NCBI GenBank assembly: GCA_036005605.1
Contig: DASYQJ010000068.1
Coordinates: forward strand, 1-22,279
DNA: 22,279 nt
Source of the DNA: JALZAA01 sp036005605
GTDB lineage: Bacteria; Actinomycetota; Acidimicrobiia; IMCC26256; JACDBD01
Direction of reading: 5' to 3'
Below are positions 1 to 7,576 of the stretch, one piece after another. The notes below the pieces were generated by a model. The model searched no databases. It saw only the letters and a list, made by a program, of their open reading frames with translations, and was not told the DNA's origin. Both the position numbers and the translations under genes were made by a program. Every line of letters starts with the position of its first letter. Positions within the stretch are counted from its first letter, which is position 1.

Positions 1-1668
1 GACGGCGTCGGTGGACACGTCGAGCCCGTCGACGTCGAGGTCGCCCGTGCCCGGCACGAATCCGACGGCCGTCTCCTGCGCGCCGGCGGTCCCTTCGCAG
101 CGGTCGAACACCCACTCGAGCACCCGGGAGTTCTCACCGAAGCCGGGCCACACGAACTTGCCATCGGCGCCCTTGCGGAACCAGTTGACGCCGTAGATAC
201 GCGGCAGCTGCGACTCGTCGGTGCGACCGGTCATGCTCAGCCAGTGGGAGAAGTAGTCGGCCATGTGATAGCCGCAGAACGGCAGCATCGCGAACGGATC
301 GCGGCGGAGCTCGCCGAGGCCGCCGACCGCGGCGGCGGTCTTCTCGGACCCCATCGTCGCCCCGATGAACACGCCGTGGCGCCAGTCGCGCGCTTCGAAC
401 ACGAGCGGGACCGTCGTAGCCCGGCGTCCGCCGAACAGGAACGCCGAGATCGGGACACCCTTCGGGTCCTCCCACTCGGGGGCGATCACCGGGCACTGCG
501 ACGCCGGCACGCAGAACCGCGAGTTCGGGTGCGCGGCCGGTGCTTCCGACTCGGGCGTCCAGTCGTTGCGCCGCCAGTCGGTGCAGTGCGTGGGCGGGTC
601 CGCAGTCATGCCCTCCCACCAGACATCGCCGTCGTCCGTGAGGGCAGTGTTCGTGAACACCGTGTTCTTGGTGAGGGTCAGCATGGCGTTCGGGTTCGTG
701 TCCATGCTCGTGCCCGGGGCGACGCCGAAGAACCCGAACTCGGGATTGATCGCGTACAGGCGACCGTCGTCGCCGAACTTCATCCACGCGATGTCGTCGC
801 CGATCGTCTCCGCTTCCCAGCCCGGCACCGTCGGGATGAGCATGGCGAGGTTCGTCTTGCCGCACGCCGACGGGAACGCGGCCGCGATGTACCGGCTGAC
901 GCCCTCGGGGTTGGTGAGCTTGAGGATCAGCATGTGCTCGGCGAGCCAACCCTCGTCGCGGGCGATCACGGAGGCGATCCGGAGCGCGAAGCACTTCTTG
1001 CCGAGGAGCGCGTTGCCGCCGTACCCCGACCCGTACGACCAGATCTCGCGGGTCTCGGGGAAGTGGACGATCCACTTCTCCTCGTTGTTGCACGGCCATG
1101 CCACATCGGCCTCGCCCTGCTCGAGGGGCGCGCCGACCGAGTGCATGCACGGCACGAACTCGCCATCCCCGAGCACCTCGAGGGCGGGGATGCCGGCCCG
1201 GGTCATCGTGCGCATGCTCAGGGCGACGTAGGGCGAGTCGGTGATCTCCACGCCGATGTACGACAGCGGCGAGCCCAGCGGGCCCATGCTGAAGGGCACG
1301 ACGTACATCGTCCGGCCCCGCATCGAGCCCGCGAACAGCTTCTGGAGCCGGGCCCGCATCTCCGACGGGTCCTCCCAGTTGTTGGTCGGCCCGGCGTCGG
1401 CTTCGCGCTCGGAGCACACGAAGGTCCGGTCCTCGACGCGGGCGACGTCGCCCGGATCGGACGCCGCCCAGTACGAGCCCGGGCGCTTGGCCGGATCGAG
1501 CTCGACGAGCGTGCCCGCATCGAGCAGCTGCTTGCTCAGCAGCTCGGCCTCCTCGTCGGTCCCCTCGAACCAGTGGACGGAGTCCGGTTCGCAGAGGGCG
1601 ACCATCTCGTTCACCCAGCCCAGGAGCTTCTCGTTGCGGGTGGGTGGGGCGTTCAACGTGACGGCCAC
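1..1668 (-). CDS. pckG: Phosphoenolpyruvate carboxykinase (GTP), 3'-truncated by window edge
   Basis: Cytosolic enzyme that interconverts oxaloacetate + GTP and phosphoenolpyruvate + CO2 + GDP, the link between the TCA cycle and gluconeogenesis. The reading frame gives 556 residues without a stop; the family is about 600 residues, so roughly the last 50 lie outside the window. Visible family signatures are GEFVPCMHSVG, the P-loop FPSACGKTN at residues 265-273 with the hyper-reactive Cys269, a kinase-2 region beginning DDIAWMKFG, and FLFGGRRATTVPLV followed by FIGATMGSEKTAAA. The GTG start at 1668 is chosen because AAGGAG lies 8 bases upstream (minus strand, 1682-1677) and the product then begins VAVTLNAPPTRNEKLLGWV, which matches the family N-terminus. 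The gene is divergent from the small membrane protein at 1819 and has no operon partner in view. Confidence 0.97.
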   Translation of the reverse strand, partial: MAVTLNAPPTRNEKLLGWVNEMVALCEPDSVHWFEGTDEEAELLSKQLLDAGTLVELDPAKRPGSYWAASDPGDVARVEDRTFVCSEREADAGPTNNWEDPSEMRARLQKLFAGSMRGRTMYVVPFSMGPLGSPLSYIGVEITDSPYVALSMRTMTRAGIPALEVLGDGEFVPCMHSVGAPLEQGEADVAWPCNNEEKWIVHFPETREIWSYGSGYGGNALLGKKCFALRIASVIARDEGWLAEHMLILKLTNPEGVSRYIAAAFPSACGKTNLAMLIPTVPGWEAETIGDDIAWMKFGDDGRLYAINPEFGFFGVAPGTSMDTNPNAMLTLTKNTVFTNTALTDDGDVWWEGMTADPPTHCTDWRRNDWTPESEAPAAHPNSRFCVPASQCPVIAPEWEDPKGVPISAFLFGGRRATTVPLVFEARDWRHGVFIGATMGSEKTAAAVGGLGELRRDPFAMLPFCGYHMADYFSHWLSMTGRTDESQLPRIYGVNWFRKGADGKFVWPGFGENSRVLEWVFDRCEGTAGAQETAVGFVPGTGDLDVDGLDVSTDAV

Positions 1669-1701
1669 GACGCCGACTCCTTGCGGGGAAACGGTCCATA
1701 C

Positions 1702-1707
1702 AGCCTA
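1702..1707 (-). promoter_or_regulatory. Putative -10 box of pckG
   Basis: Minus-strand TAGGCT fits the actinobacterial TANNNT -10 pattern. It would start a transcript about 27 bases before the GTG of pckG, leaving room for the AAGGAG ribosome site at 1682-1677. No -35 match is evident. The call rests on pattern and position only. Confidence 0.35.
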
Positions 1708-1780
1708 CCGGCGACCGCCCAAACCGGCCTAACCGTCGCGCGACGTACCCGGGAAGCCGCTCGCGCAACCGGGACACAGG

Positions 1781-1786
1781 TAGGTT
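1781..1786 (+). promoter_or_regulatory. Putative -10 box of the GlsB-family gene
   Basis: TAGGTT fits TANNNT and lies 32 bases before the ATG at 1819. A strong ribosome site GGGGAGG (1807-1813) lies between. Together with the minus-strand TAGGCT at 1707-1702 it makes a compact divergent promoter region (1669-1818). No -35 element is recognisable. Confidence 0.3.
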
Positions 1787-1818
1787 GACGCCGGCCGCGT
1801 CGCATCGGGGAGGACGTC

Positions 1819-2085
1819 ATGAGCTGGCTGTCGTGGATCGTGGTCGGATTCATCGCCGGCGCGCTGGCGAAGGGCGTCACCGGGGTCAAGGGCGCCGGCT
1901 GCATCGGGACGATCCTCATCGGGATCGCCGGCGGCATCCTCGGCGGCATCATCTTCTCGGCCGCCGGGGGTGAAGGCATCAACGAGTTCGACCTTTACTC
2001 CCTGCTCGTCGCGTTCGTCGGCGCGACGCTGCTGCTCTTCATCTACGGCGCGCTCACGGGCGGCGGCCGCCGGCGCTCGCACTGA
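1819..2085 (+). CDS. GlsB/YeaQ/YmgE family small membrane protein
   Basis: An 88-residue hydrophobic protein of the transglycosylase-associated / GlsB-YeaQ-YmgE family, whose members are small stress-linked inner-membrane proteins of unknown biochemical role. Three membrane segments are visible at about residues 3-19, 28-49 and 59-80. The glycine pattern in segment 2 (GCIGTILIGIAGGILGG) is characteristic. A short basic tail (GGGRRRSH) follows segment 3 and is probably cytoplasmic. The ATG start is backed by GGGGAGG five bases upstream. The gene stands alone, divergent from pckG and converging on the cold-shock-like gene, with only 27 bases between their stops and no clear terminator there. 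Family assignment is strong; function is unknown. Confidence 0.85.
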   Translation: MSWLSWIVVGFIAGALAKGVTGVKGAGCIGTILIGIAGGILGGIIFSAAGGEGINEFDLYSLLVAFVGATLLLFIYGALTGGGRRRSH

Positions 2086-2112
2086 CGGGAGACGACGCGA
2101 GCCGGGAACCGG

Positions 2113-2340
2113 TTAGACGTCGGCGGTCGGGAGGCCCATATCGACCTCGGCGCCGATCCGTACCTTGGTCGCCAGGCCGGCGTCGTCGAGGTCGAACACG
2201 ACCCGCTGGCCCTGGCGCAGCATGCGGAAGATCGAGCCGTCGAGCGCGTCCAGCGCGATGGTGAACTCCTCGCGATCGGTGTCGCGCACGACCACGCCCT
2301 CGTGGGTCTCGGGGTCGTAGGACCGGATGACTCCCTGCAC
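2113..2340 (-). CDS. Small cold-shock-domain-like protein
   Basis: A 75-residue protein starting at GTG, 13 bases after the rpmB stop, so the two genes probably form one transcript. The overall pattern follows the cold-shock (CspA) OB-fold: MQGVIRSYDPETHEG at the start, an acidic turn, then LRQGQRVVFDLDDAG, matching the CspA 'L.EGQ.V.F.' strand. The aromatic and basic residues that CspA uses to bind single-stranded nucleic acid (RNP1 KGFGFI, RNP2 VFVHF) are replaced by THEGVV and FTIAL. Nucleic-acid binding therefore cannot be assumed. Codon use (G/C in third positions) and the short spacing to rpmB support a real gene. It could instead be a fast-diverging OB-fold of another family. Confidence 0.7.
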   Translation of the reverse strand: MQGVIRSYDPETHEGVVVRDTDREEFTIALDALDGSIFRMLRQGQRVVFDLDDAGLATKVRIGAEVDMGLPTADV

Positions 2341-2353
2341 GGCTCGCCGCTCT

Positions 2354-2542
2354 CTACGGCTTTTGCACCTTGCCCGCCTTCAGGCAGGAGGTGCAGACGT
2401 GGATCCGCTTGGGGCTGCCGTCCACGATGGCGCGGACGCGCTGGACGTTGGGGTTCCATCGCCGCTTCGTGCGCCGGTGCGAGTGGCTGATGCGCATGCC
2501 GAACTGCGGCTTCTTGCCGCAGACGTCGCACACGGATGCCAT
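2354..2542 (-). CDS. rpmB: 50S ribosomal protein L28 (zinc-binding form)
   Basis: A 62-residue L28 of the large ribosomal subunit. It starts MASVCDVCGKKPQFGMRIS, followed by the typical basic stretch SHRRTKRRWNPNVQRVR. Cys5/Cys8 and Cys50/Cys53 (CxxC...CxxC) make this the zinc-binding C+ form. The ATG at 2542 is chosen over an upstream extension in the same frame because it gives the exact family N-terminus and has a GAGG ribosome site close upstream. The small cold-shock-like gene follows. The gene is divergent from fakA, with an 88-base shared promoter region. Confidence 0.96.
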   Translation of the reverse strand: MASVCDVCGKKPQFGMRISHSHRRTKRRWNPNVQRVRAIVDGSPKRIHVCTSCLKAGKVQKP

Positions 2543-2576
2543 CGGGACCACCTCGGAACGGGCTCGGGAACGGCCA

Positions 2577-2585
2577 AGGATAGCA
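2577..2585 (-). promoter_or_regulatory. Putative extended -10 promoter of rpmB
   Basis: Minus-strand TGCTATCCT is an extended -10 (TGn followed by TATCCT). Transcription would start near 2570, about 28 bases before the rpmB ATG. An almost identical TGGTATCCT precedes yceD-rpmF at 8198. No convincing -35 is visible, which is typical of extended -10 promoters. Confidence 0.45.
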
Positions 2586-2618
2586 ACGGCATCCAGAAGT
2601 CTCCGAATGTGACGGCAG

Positions 2619-2624
2619 TAACAT
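2619..2624 (+). promoter_or_regulatory. Putative -10 box giving a leaderless fakA mRNA
   Basis: TAACAT (TANNNT) ends 6 bases before the GTG start of the DAK2 gene, so the expected transcription start falls on or next to the start codon. No Shine-Dalgarno sequence precedes that GTG. Both facts fit a leaderless transcript, a common arrangement in actinobacteria. Confidence 0.45.
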
Positions 2625-2630
2625 CCGTTC

Positions 2631-4283
2631 GTGAGTCCCCTCGAGGAGCTGGCGCCCGCTGATCTCCGGCGCGTCGTCATCACGTACCGTGACGCGCTGC
2701 GCTCCCACCAGGACGAGCTGAACCGGCTCAACGTCTATCCGGTCCCGGACGGCGACACGGGCACGAACATGGCGCTCACGCTCGAGTCGGTCGTCGGGGA
2801 GCTCGACTCGGCCGAGGGGATGGCCGAGATCTGCCACGCCGTCTCGCACGGATCGCTCATGGGCGCACGGGGCAACTCCGGCGTCATCCTGTCGCAGATT
2901 CTGCGCGGCCTCGCCGACACCTTCTCCGACCACAACAAGGCGTCGGCCGCCGATCTCGTGGCCGGCCTCCGGCGCGCCACCGATGCCGCGTACCAAGCGG
3001 TGCTGCGGCCGGTCGAGGGCACGATCCTCACCGTGGTGCGCGCCGCGACCGAGGCGGTCGAGGTCGCCCACGAAGCAGGCGAGGAGTCGCTGGCCGCGTT
3101 GCTCGACCGCGCGGCCACCGCCGCCCGCGAAGCCGTCGAGCGCACACCCGAGCTCCTCCCGGTGCTCAAGGACGCGGGCGTGGTCGACGCCGGCGGCCAG
3201 GGGTTCGCGCTGATGATCGATGCGTTCCTCGCCGTGGTCGACGGTCGCCCGCTGCCGGAACCGGAGATGGTGGCGACGCCACCCGCGGTCGAAGCCCACA
3301 TGCACGGCGACGACGCGTCGTCGCTTCGGTACGAGGTCATGTACCTCCTCGAAGCGAAGGACGCGACGATCCCCGCCTTCAAGGACACCTGGGCTTCGCT
3401 CGGTGACTCGATCGTCGTCGTCGGCGGGGACGGCATGTGGAACTGCCACGTGCACACCAACGACGTCGGCGCCGCGATCGAAGCCGGCATCGATGCCGGG
3501 CGACCGCGCACCATTCGCGTCACCGACCTCCTCGACCAGGTCGAGGAAGAGCAGTGGGTACGCGAGCAGACGACCACGAGCGCGGCCCACGAGTCCGCCG
3601 CCGACCTCGCGACCGCGGCGGAGCCGTGCACGACCGCCGTCGTCGCCGTGGGCGTCGGCGAAGGGGTGCAGCGCCTGCTGAACAGCCTGGGCGTGCATGC
3701 CATCGTCGCCGGAGGGCAGTCGATGAACCCGTCGACAGCGCAGATCCTCGAGGCGGTCGAGCGCTGCCCGGCCGACTCGGTGATCGTGCTGCCGAACAAC
3801 AAGAACATCGTCCCGGTGGCGGAGCAGGTGCATGCGCTGGCGACGCGCCGCGTGGAGGTGGTGCCGACGCAGGCGATCGTGGAGGCGTTGGCGGCGCTCG
3901 TCGCGTACGACCCGCAGGCCGGGGTCGACGCCAACGCGGCCGCGATGACCGAAGCCGTGCAGCGCGTGCGCACGGGGGAAGTCACACAAGCAGTGCGCGA
4001 CGGCGTCGGGGAGGGCGGGCCGATCAAGGCCGGCGATTGGATCGCCATCAGCCGCGACGGCGTGTCGGTGATCGCCAAGACCGCGGTCGACGCCGCCATC
4101 GGTCTCGTCGACCGGCTCGCCGACGACGAGAGCGAGCTGGTCACCGTGCTCGTCGGCGCCGACGCCGCCACCTCTGACACCGCCCGGCTGGAGGAGCACC
4201 TCGCGCTCGCGCATCCGCAGCTCGAGGTCGAGGTGCACGAGGGCAACCAGCCGCTGTACCCGTACCTCGTCGGCGTCGAGTAG
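2631..4283 (+). CDS. fakA: DAK2-domain fatty acid kinase, FakA-like (YloV family)
   Basis: A 550-residue cytosolic protein of the FakA/YloV family. Characterised members phosphorylate fatty acids held by a DegV-type FakB partner, making acyl-phosphate for phospholipid synthesis. The N-terminal DAK2 (DhaL-like) domain shows NVYPVPDGDTGTNM (residues 34-47), whose Asp residues bind Mg-ATP, then GARGNSGVILSQ (78-89) and VVDAGGQG (184-191). A middle domain holds NCHVHTND (271-278). The C-terminal DegV-like part carries GGQSMNPST (361-369) and VLPNNKN (386-392). Length is normal for the family. No FakB gene is in view. It sits directly before recG, as the DAK2 gene does in Mycobacterium. Fatty-acid substrate is inferred from family; plsX and acpP downstream fit that role. 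Confidence 0.9.
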   Translation: MSPLEELAPADLRRVVITYRDALRSHQDELNRLNVYPVPDGDTGTNMALTLESVVGELDSAEGMAEICHAVSHGSLMGARGNSGVILSQILRGLADTFSDHNKASAADLVAGLRRATDAAYQAVLRPVEGTILTVVRAATEAVEVAHEAGEESLAALLDRAATAAREAVERTPELLPVLKDAGVVDAGGQGFALMIDAFLAVVDGRPLPEPEMVATPPAVEAHMHGDDASSLRYEVMYLLEAKDATIPAFKDTWASLGDSIVVVGGDGMWNCHVHTNDVGAAIEAGIDAGRPRTIRVTDLLDQVEEEQWVREQTTTSAAHESAADLATAAEPCTTAVVAVGVGEGVQRLLNSLGVHAIVAGGQSMNPSTAQILEAVERCPADSVIVLPNNKNIVPVAEQVHALATRRVEVVPTQAIVEALAALVAYDPQAGVDANAAAMTEAVQRVRTGEVTQAVRDGVGEGGPIKAGDWIAISRDGVSVIAKTAVDAAIGLVDRLADDESELVTVLVGADAATSDTARLEEHLALAHPQLEVEVHEGNQPLYPYLVGVE

Positions 4284-6422
4284 GTGGTGGGCCAGCAGGA
4301 CGGGTTGACCCTGCGCGAGCTCGCCGCGCACCCGGTCTCCGAGTTGCGGGCCGTGGGCCCCAAGCTCGAGGCGTCCCTCGCCGAGGTCGAAATCCGGAAC
4401 ATTCTCGACCTCCTCCAGCACTACCCGCGCCGGTACCACGACCGCACGAAGCGGGCGGAGATCGCCGAGCTCACGATGGGCGAAGAGGCGACGGTGTTCG
4501 CCGAGGTCAAGAAGATCCGCGGTTTCCGGACGCGCCAGGGCCGCGCCATGGTCGAGGCCGAGGTCTTCGACGGTTCGTCGTACCTGCGCGTCGTGTTCTT
4601 CAACCAGCGCTGGCGCGAGAAGCAGCTGCCGGAGGGAACCGAAGCCGCCTTCTTCGGTCGGGTCGAGTACCGGCGCTCCCGGTTGCAGATGACCAACCCG
4701 ATCGTCGACATTCTCGACCGCGTCGGCGAGAACACGGGCGCGATCGTCCCGGTGTATCCGCAATCGGGGAAGGCCGAGGTCTTCACGTGGCAGCTCCGCA
4801 AGCTCGTCGCCGCGTCTCTGCAGAAGACCAAGCCCCGCGGGTTCGCCGAACCTCTCGACACCCAGCTCCTCGACGACCGCGGGCTCGTCGACCGGACGCA
4901 GGCCTACCGGGGGATCCACCGCCCCGAAGCCCACGACGACCACCGACGGGCGGCGGAGCGACTCAAGTTCGACGAGTTCGTCCGCATGCAGGTCGGGTTG
5001 GTGGCGCGCAAGCGCGCCCTCGAGCACGAGCAGACGGGGATCCAGCATGCAGTCGACGGCCGTCTCGTGGAGTCGTTCCACGGTGGGCTGCCGTTCGCGC
5101 TGACGGCCGATCAGCAGCGGGCGATCGACCAGATCCTCCGCGATCTCGCCGCACCCGCGCCGATGCACCGGCTGCTCCAAGGCGACGTCGGATCGGGCAA
5201 GACCGTCGTCGCGCTCAGCGCACTCCTCGTCGCCGTGCAAGGCGGCTACCAGGGCGCGCTCATGGCGCCCACCGAGGTGCTGGCCGAGCAGCACTACCTC
5301 ACCTCACGCCGTCTCCTCGAGGAGCTCTCGGTCGCGTCGGAGGCGACCCTCGTCGGCGAACGGCCCGTGCGCGTCGAGCTGATGACGAACCGCACCGGGG
5401 CCGCCGACCGGCGCCGGATCGCAGACGGGCTGCACGCAGGTGAGGTCGACATCGTCGTCGGCACGCACGCGCTGATCTACGGCGAAGTCGAGTTCGGCCG
5501 CCTCGGCGTCGCCGTGGTCGACGAGCAGCACCGCTTCGGCGTCGAGCAGCGCGCGCTCTTGCGCGGAATGGGCGAGGAGCCGGATGTGCTCGTCATGACG
5601 GCCACGCCCATCCCGCGTACCGCCGCGATGCTCGTGTACGGCGACCTCGACAAGTCCGAGCTGAGGGAGATGCCTCCGGGTCGGACACCGGTGACGACGG
5701 AGGTCGTCGGGCCCAGCCCGCTGGAACGCACCACTGCGTACGAGCGGCTGCGCACCGAGGTCGAGGCGGGCCGGCAGGCATACGTCGTCTGCCCACTCGT
5801 CGAGGGCTCGGCGCGCACCGAGGCGAAGGCCGCCACCGAGGAGCTCGAGCGACTCGGCGAAGAGGAGCTCGCGGGCCTGCGCCTCGGTCTCCTGCACGGC
5901 CAGCTGCCGGCGCGCGAGAAGGGAACGGTCATGGACGCGTTCCGCGCCGGCGCGCTCGACGTCCTTGTCGCGACGACCGTGATCGAGGTCGGCGTCGACG
6001 TCCCGAACGCGACGATCATGATCGTCGAGGATGCCGACCGCTTCGGTCTCTCGCAGCTGCACCAGCTGCGCGGTCGCATCGGGCGCGGCGGGGGCGAATC
6101 GTGGTGCTTCCTGTTCGCAGACCCGACGACCCCCGAGGCGGAGGCGCGTATGGAGGCCGTAGCGGGATCGACCGACGGCTTCCTTCTCGCCGAGCGCGAC
6201 CTCGAGATCCGCGGCGCCGGTGAGGTGTTCGGCGAGCGCCAGGCCGGGTTCAGCGACCTCAAGCTCGGACGGATCCCGCGTGACGAGCCCATTGTCCTCG
6301 AGGCGCGTGCCGTCGCCGAGCAGATCCTCGACGGCGACCCCACCTTGTCGGAGCACGCGCAGTTGCGCGAGGAGGTCGAGGACCTGCTCGGCGATGCAGT
6401 CGAGTTCTTGTTCAAGAGCTGA
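4284..6422 (+). CDS. recG: ATP-dependent DNA helicase RecG
   Basis: A 712-residue superfamily-2 helicase that remodels stalled replication forks and branch-migrates Holliday junctions. An N-terminal wedge/OB domain (about 60-150) precedes the motor domains. Visible motifs are Walker A GDVGSGKT (300-307), MAPTE (327-331), the DEQH box DEQHRFG (413-419), TATPIPRT (439-446), and the C-terminal HQLRGRIGRG. The GTG start directly abuts the fakA stop with no spacer; a second GTG lies three bases on. No independent ribosome site is seen, so translation is probably coupled to fakA. Length and motifs are complete. Confidence 0.96.
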   Translation: MVGQQDGLTLRELAAHPVSELRAVGPKLEASLAEVEIRNILDLLQHYPRRYHDRTKRAEIAELTMGEEATVFAEVKKIRGFRTRQGRAMVEAEVFDGSSYLRVVFFNQRWREKQLPEGTEAAFFGRVEYRRSRLQMTNPIVDILDRVGENTGAIVPVYPQSGKAEVFTWQLRKLVAASLQKTKPRGFAEPLDTQLLDDRGLVDRTQAYRGIHRPEAHDDHRRAAERLKFDEFVRMQVGLVARKRALEHEQTGIQHAVDGRLVESFHGGLPFALTADQQRAIDQILRDLAAPAPMHRLLQGDVGSGKTVVALSALLVAVQGGYQGALMAPTEVLAEQHYLTSRRLLEELSVASEATLVGERPVRVELMTNRTGAADRRRIADGLHAGEVDIVVGTHALIYGEVEFGRLGVAVVDEQHRFGVEQRALLRGMGEEPDVLVMTATPIPRTAAMLVYGDLDKSELREMPPGRTPVTTEVVGPSPLERTTAYERLRTEVEAGRQAYVVCPLVEGSARTEAKAATEELERLGEEELAGLRLGLLHGQLPAREKGTVMDAFRAGALDVLVATTVIEVGVDVPNATIMIVEDADRFGLSQLHQLRGRIGRGGGESWCFLFADPTTPEAEARMEAVAGSTDGFLLAERDLEIRGAGEVFGERQAGFSDLKLGRIPRDEPIVLEARAVAEQILDGDPTLSEHAQLREEVEDLLGDAVEFLFKS

Positions 6423-6435
6423 CAGAGTCGATCGG

Positions 6436-7038
6436 ATGGCGCGATCGCGACGGGGCTCGCGACGGGAGGGACTGCGTGTGATCGCCGGCGCGGCCGGCGG
6501 CTTGGCGCTCGTCGCGCCGAAGGGCGGAGGCGCCAGGCCGACGACCGACCGGGTCAAGGAGTCTCTGTTCGGCGCGTTGGGGCCGGACCGGCTCGTGGAC
6601 GCATCCGTGCTCGATCTGTACGCGGGCAGCGGCGCGCTCGCGATCGAAGCGCTGTCGCGCGGCGCGGCCCGGGCTGTCCTCGTCGATCGCGATCACGCGG
6701 CGGTGACCGCGATCCGCCGCAACCTCGCGACCACGCGCCTGAGAGGCCAGGCCCGCGTGCAGGGCAGCACTGTCGCAACGTTCCTGGCCGGGAAGCCCCC
6801 CGATGAGCGGCCGTTCGACCTCGTGTTCCTCGACCCGCCCTACGCCGCCACCTCCGCCGAGCTGGACCGGGTCCTGAGCGGTCTCGACCGGTCCGGCTGG
6901 CTGGCGGAGGGCGCCACCGTCGTGATCGAGCGACCCGCGGGCGCGGGCACGGCGCCGGCACCCGAGGCGTGGAAGGCCACGTGGGAACGGGCGTACGGCG
7001 ATACGCTCGTGACCGTCCTCACAACGTCGATGGGTTGA
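6436..7038 (+). CDS. rsmD: 16S rRNA (guanine(966)-N(2))-methyltransferase RsmD
   Basis: SAM-dependent methyltransferase that modifies G966 of 16S rRNA during 30S assembly. With the ATG at 6436 it has 200 residues. Landmarks are LRVIAGAAGG (13-22), RPTTDRVKESLF (34-45), the SAM-binding DLYAGSGALAIEAL (60-73) and the catalytic DPPY (133-136). The start is uncertain. GTG at 6478 has GGGAGG eight bases upstream and would begin almost exactly where the family begins (RVIAG), whereas the ATG adds an Arg-rich N-terminus and has a poor ribosome site. The gene lies 13 bases after recG and 31 before coaD, an arrangement conserved in many bacteria. Confidence 0.93.
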   Translation: MARSRRGSRREGLRVIAGAAGGLALVAPKGGGARPTTDRVKESLFGALGPDRLVDASVLDLYAGSGALAIEALSRGAARAVLVDRDHAAVTAIRRNLATTRLRGQARVQGSTVATFLAGKPPDERPFDLVFLDPPYAATSAELDRVLSGLDRSGWLAEGATVVIERPAGAGTAPAPEAWKATWERAYGDTLVTVLTTSMG

Positions 7039-7069
7039 GAGACCTCACAGAGCAGGGGAGTCACAGGGC

Positions 7070-7576
7070 GTGGCGAGAGCACTGTGCCCGGGATCGTTCG
7101 ACCCGGTGACGAACGGTCATCTCGACATCATCGAGCGGACGGCGCGCCACTTCGAGGACGTCATCGTGGCCGTGATCCGCAACCCGCAGAAGTCGGAGTC
7201 GTTGTTCACGCTCGAGGAGCGCCAGGAGATGCTGCGGGAAGTCACCGCGCACCTCCCGAACATTCACATCGGCTCGTTCAAGGGCTTGCTCGTCGACTAC
7301 GCCAAGGAGCACGACGCGCAGGCCATCGTGAAGGGCCTGCGGGCCATGTCGGACTTCGACTACGAGCTCCAGATGGCGCAGATGAACGAGCGTCTGTCGG
7401 GGATCGACACGTTCTTCATCTCCACCAGCCCGCAGTACTCGTTCTTGTCGTCGAGCCTCGTGCGCGAGGTCGCGCGGTTCGGGGGCGACGTGACCAACAT
7501 GGTGCCCCCGGCCGTCGCGAAACGGCTGGCCGAGCGATTCGGGGACCGGGCCGGGCGCTCGGAGGAAGAACGGTGA
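7070..7576 (+). CDS. coaD: Phosphopantetheine adenylyltransferase
   Basis: Catalyses the fourth step of coenzyme A synthesis: 4'-phosphopantetheine + ATP to dephospho-CoA + PPi. The 168-residue product has the full family pattern: CPGSFDPVTNGHLDII with the nucleotidyltransferase TNGH (His17), KGLRAMSDFDYELQM around 88-102, and STSPQYSFLSSSLVRE (118-133). The GTG start at 7070 is preceded by AGGGGAG (7054-7060) nine bases upstream. The stop overlaps the start of the next gene (GTGA). The C-terminus (GDRAGRSEEER) is a short polar tail. CoA is the donor of the phosphopantetheine arm for the ACP encoded at 9961. Confidence 0.97.
   Translation: MARALCPGSFDPVTNGHLDIIERTARHFEDVIVAVIRNPQKSESLFTLEERQEMLREVTAHLPNIHIGSFKGLLVDYAKEHDAQAIVKGLRAMSDFDYELQMAQMNERLSGIDTFFISTSPQYSFLSSSLVREVARFGGDVTNMVPPAVAKRLAERFGDRAGRSEEER

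Noticed and set aside
134..1788. Long open frames on both strands overlapping pckG
   Set aside because: The true pckG frame reads through 1-1668 with complete family motifs; the others are Arg/Pro-rich shadows.
1653..2082. Minus-strand open frames across the pckG-GlsB promoter region
   Set aside because: They cover a divergent promoter region and the GlsB gene in antisense, with no recognisable protein features.
2043..5294. A 1,083-codon open frame on the minus strand across rpmB, fakA and recG
   Set aside because: It runs antisense to clearly identified genes and has no family motif. In GC-rich coding DNA, stop-free antisense frames are common because stops need A/T.
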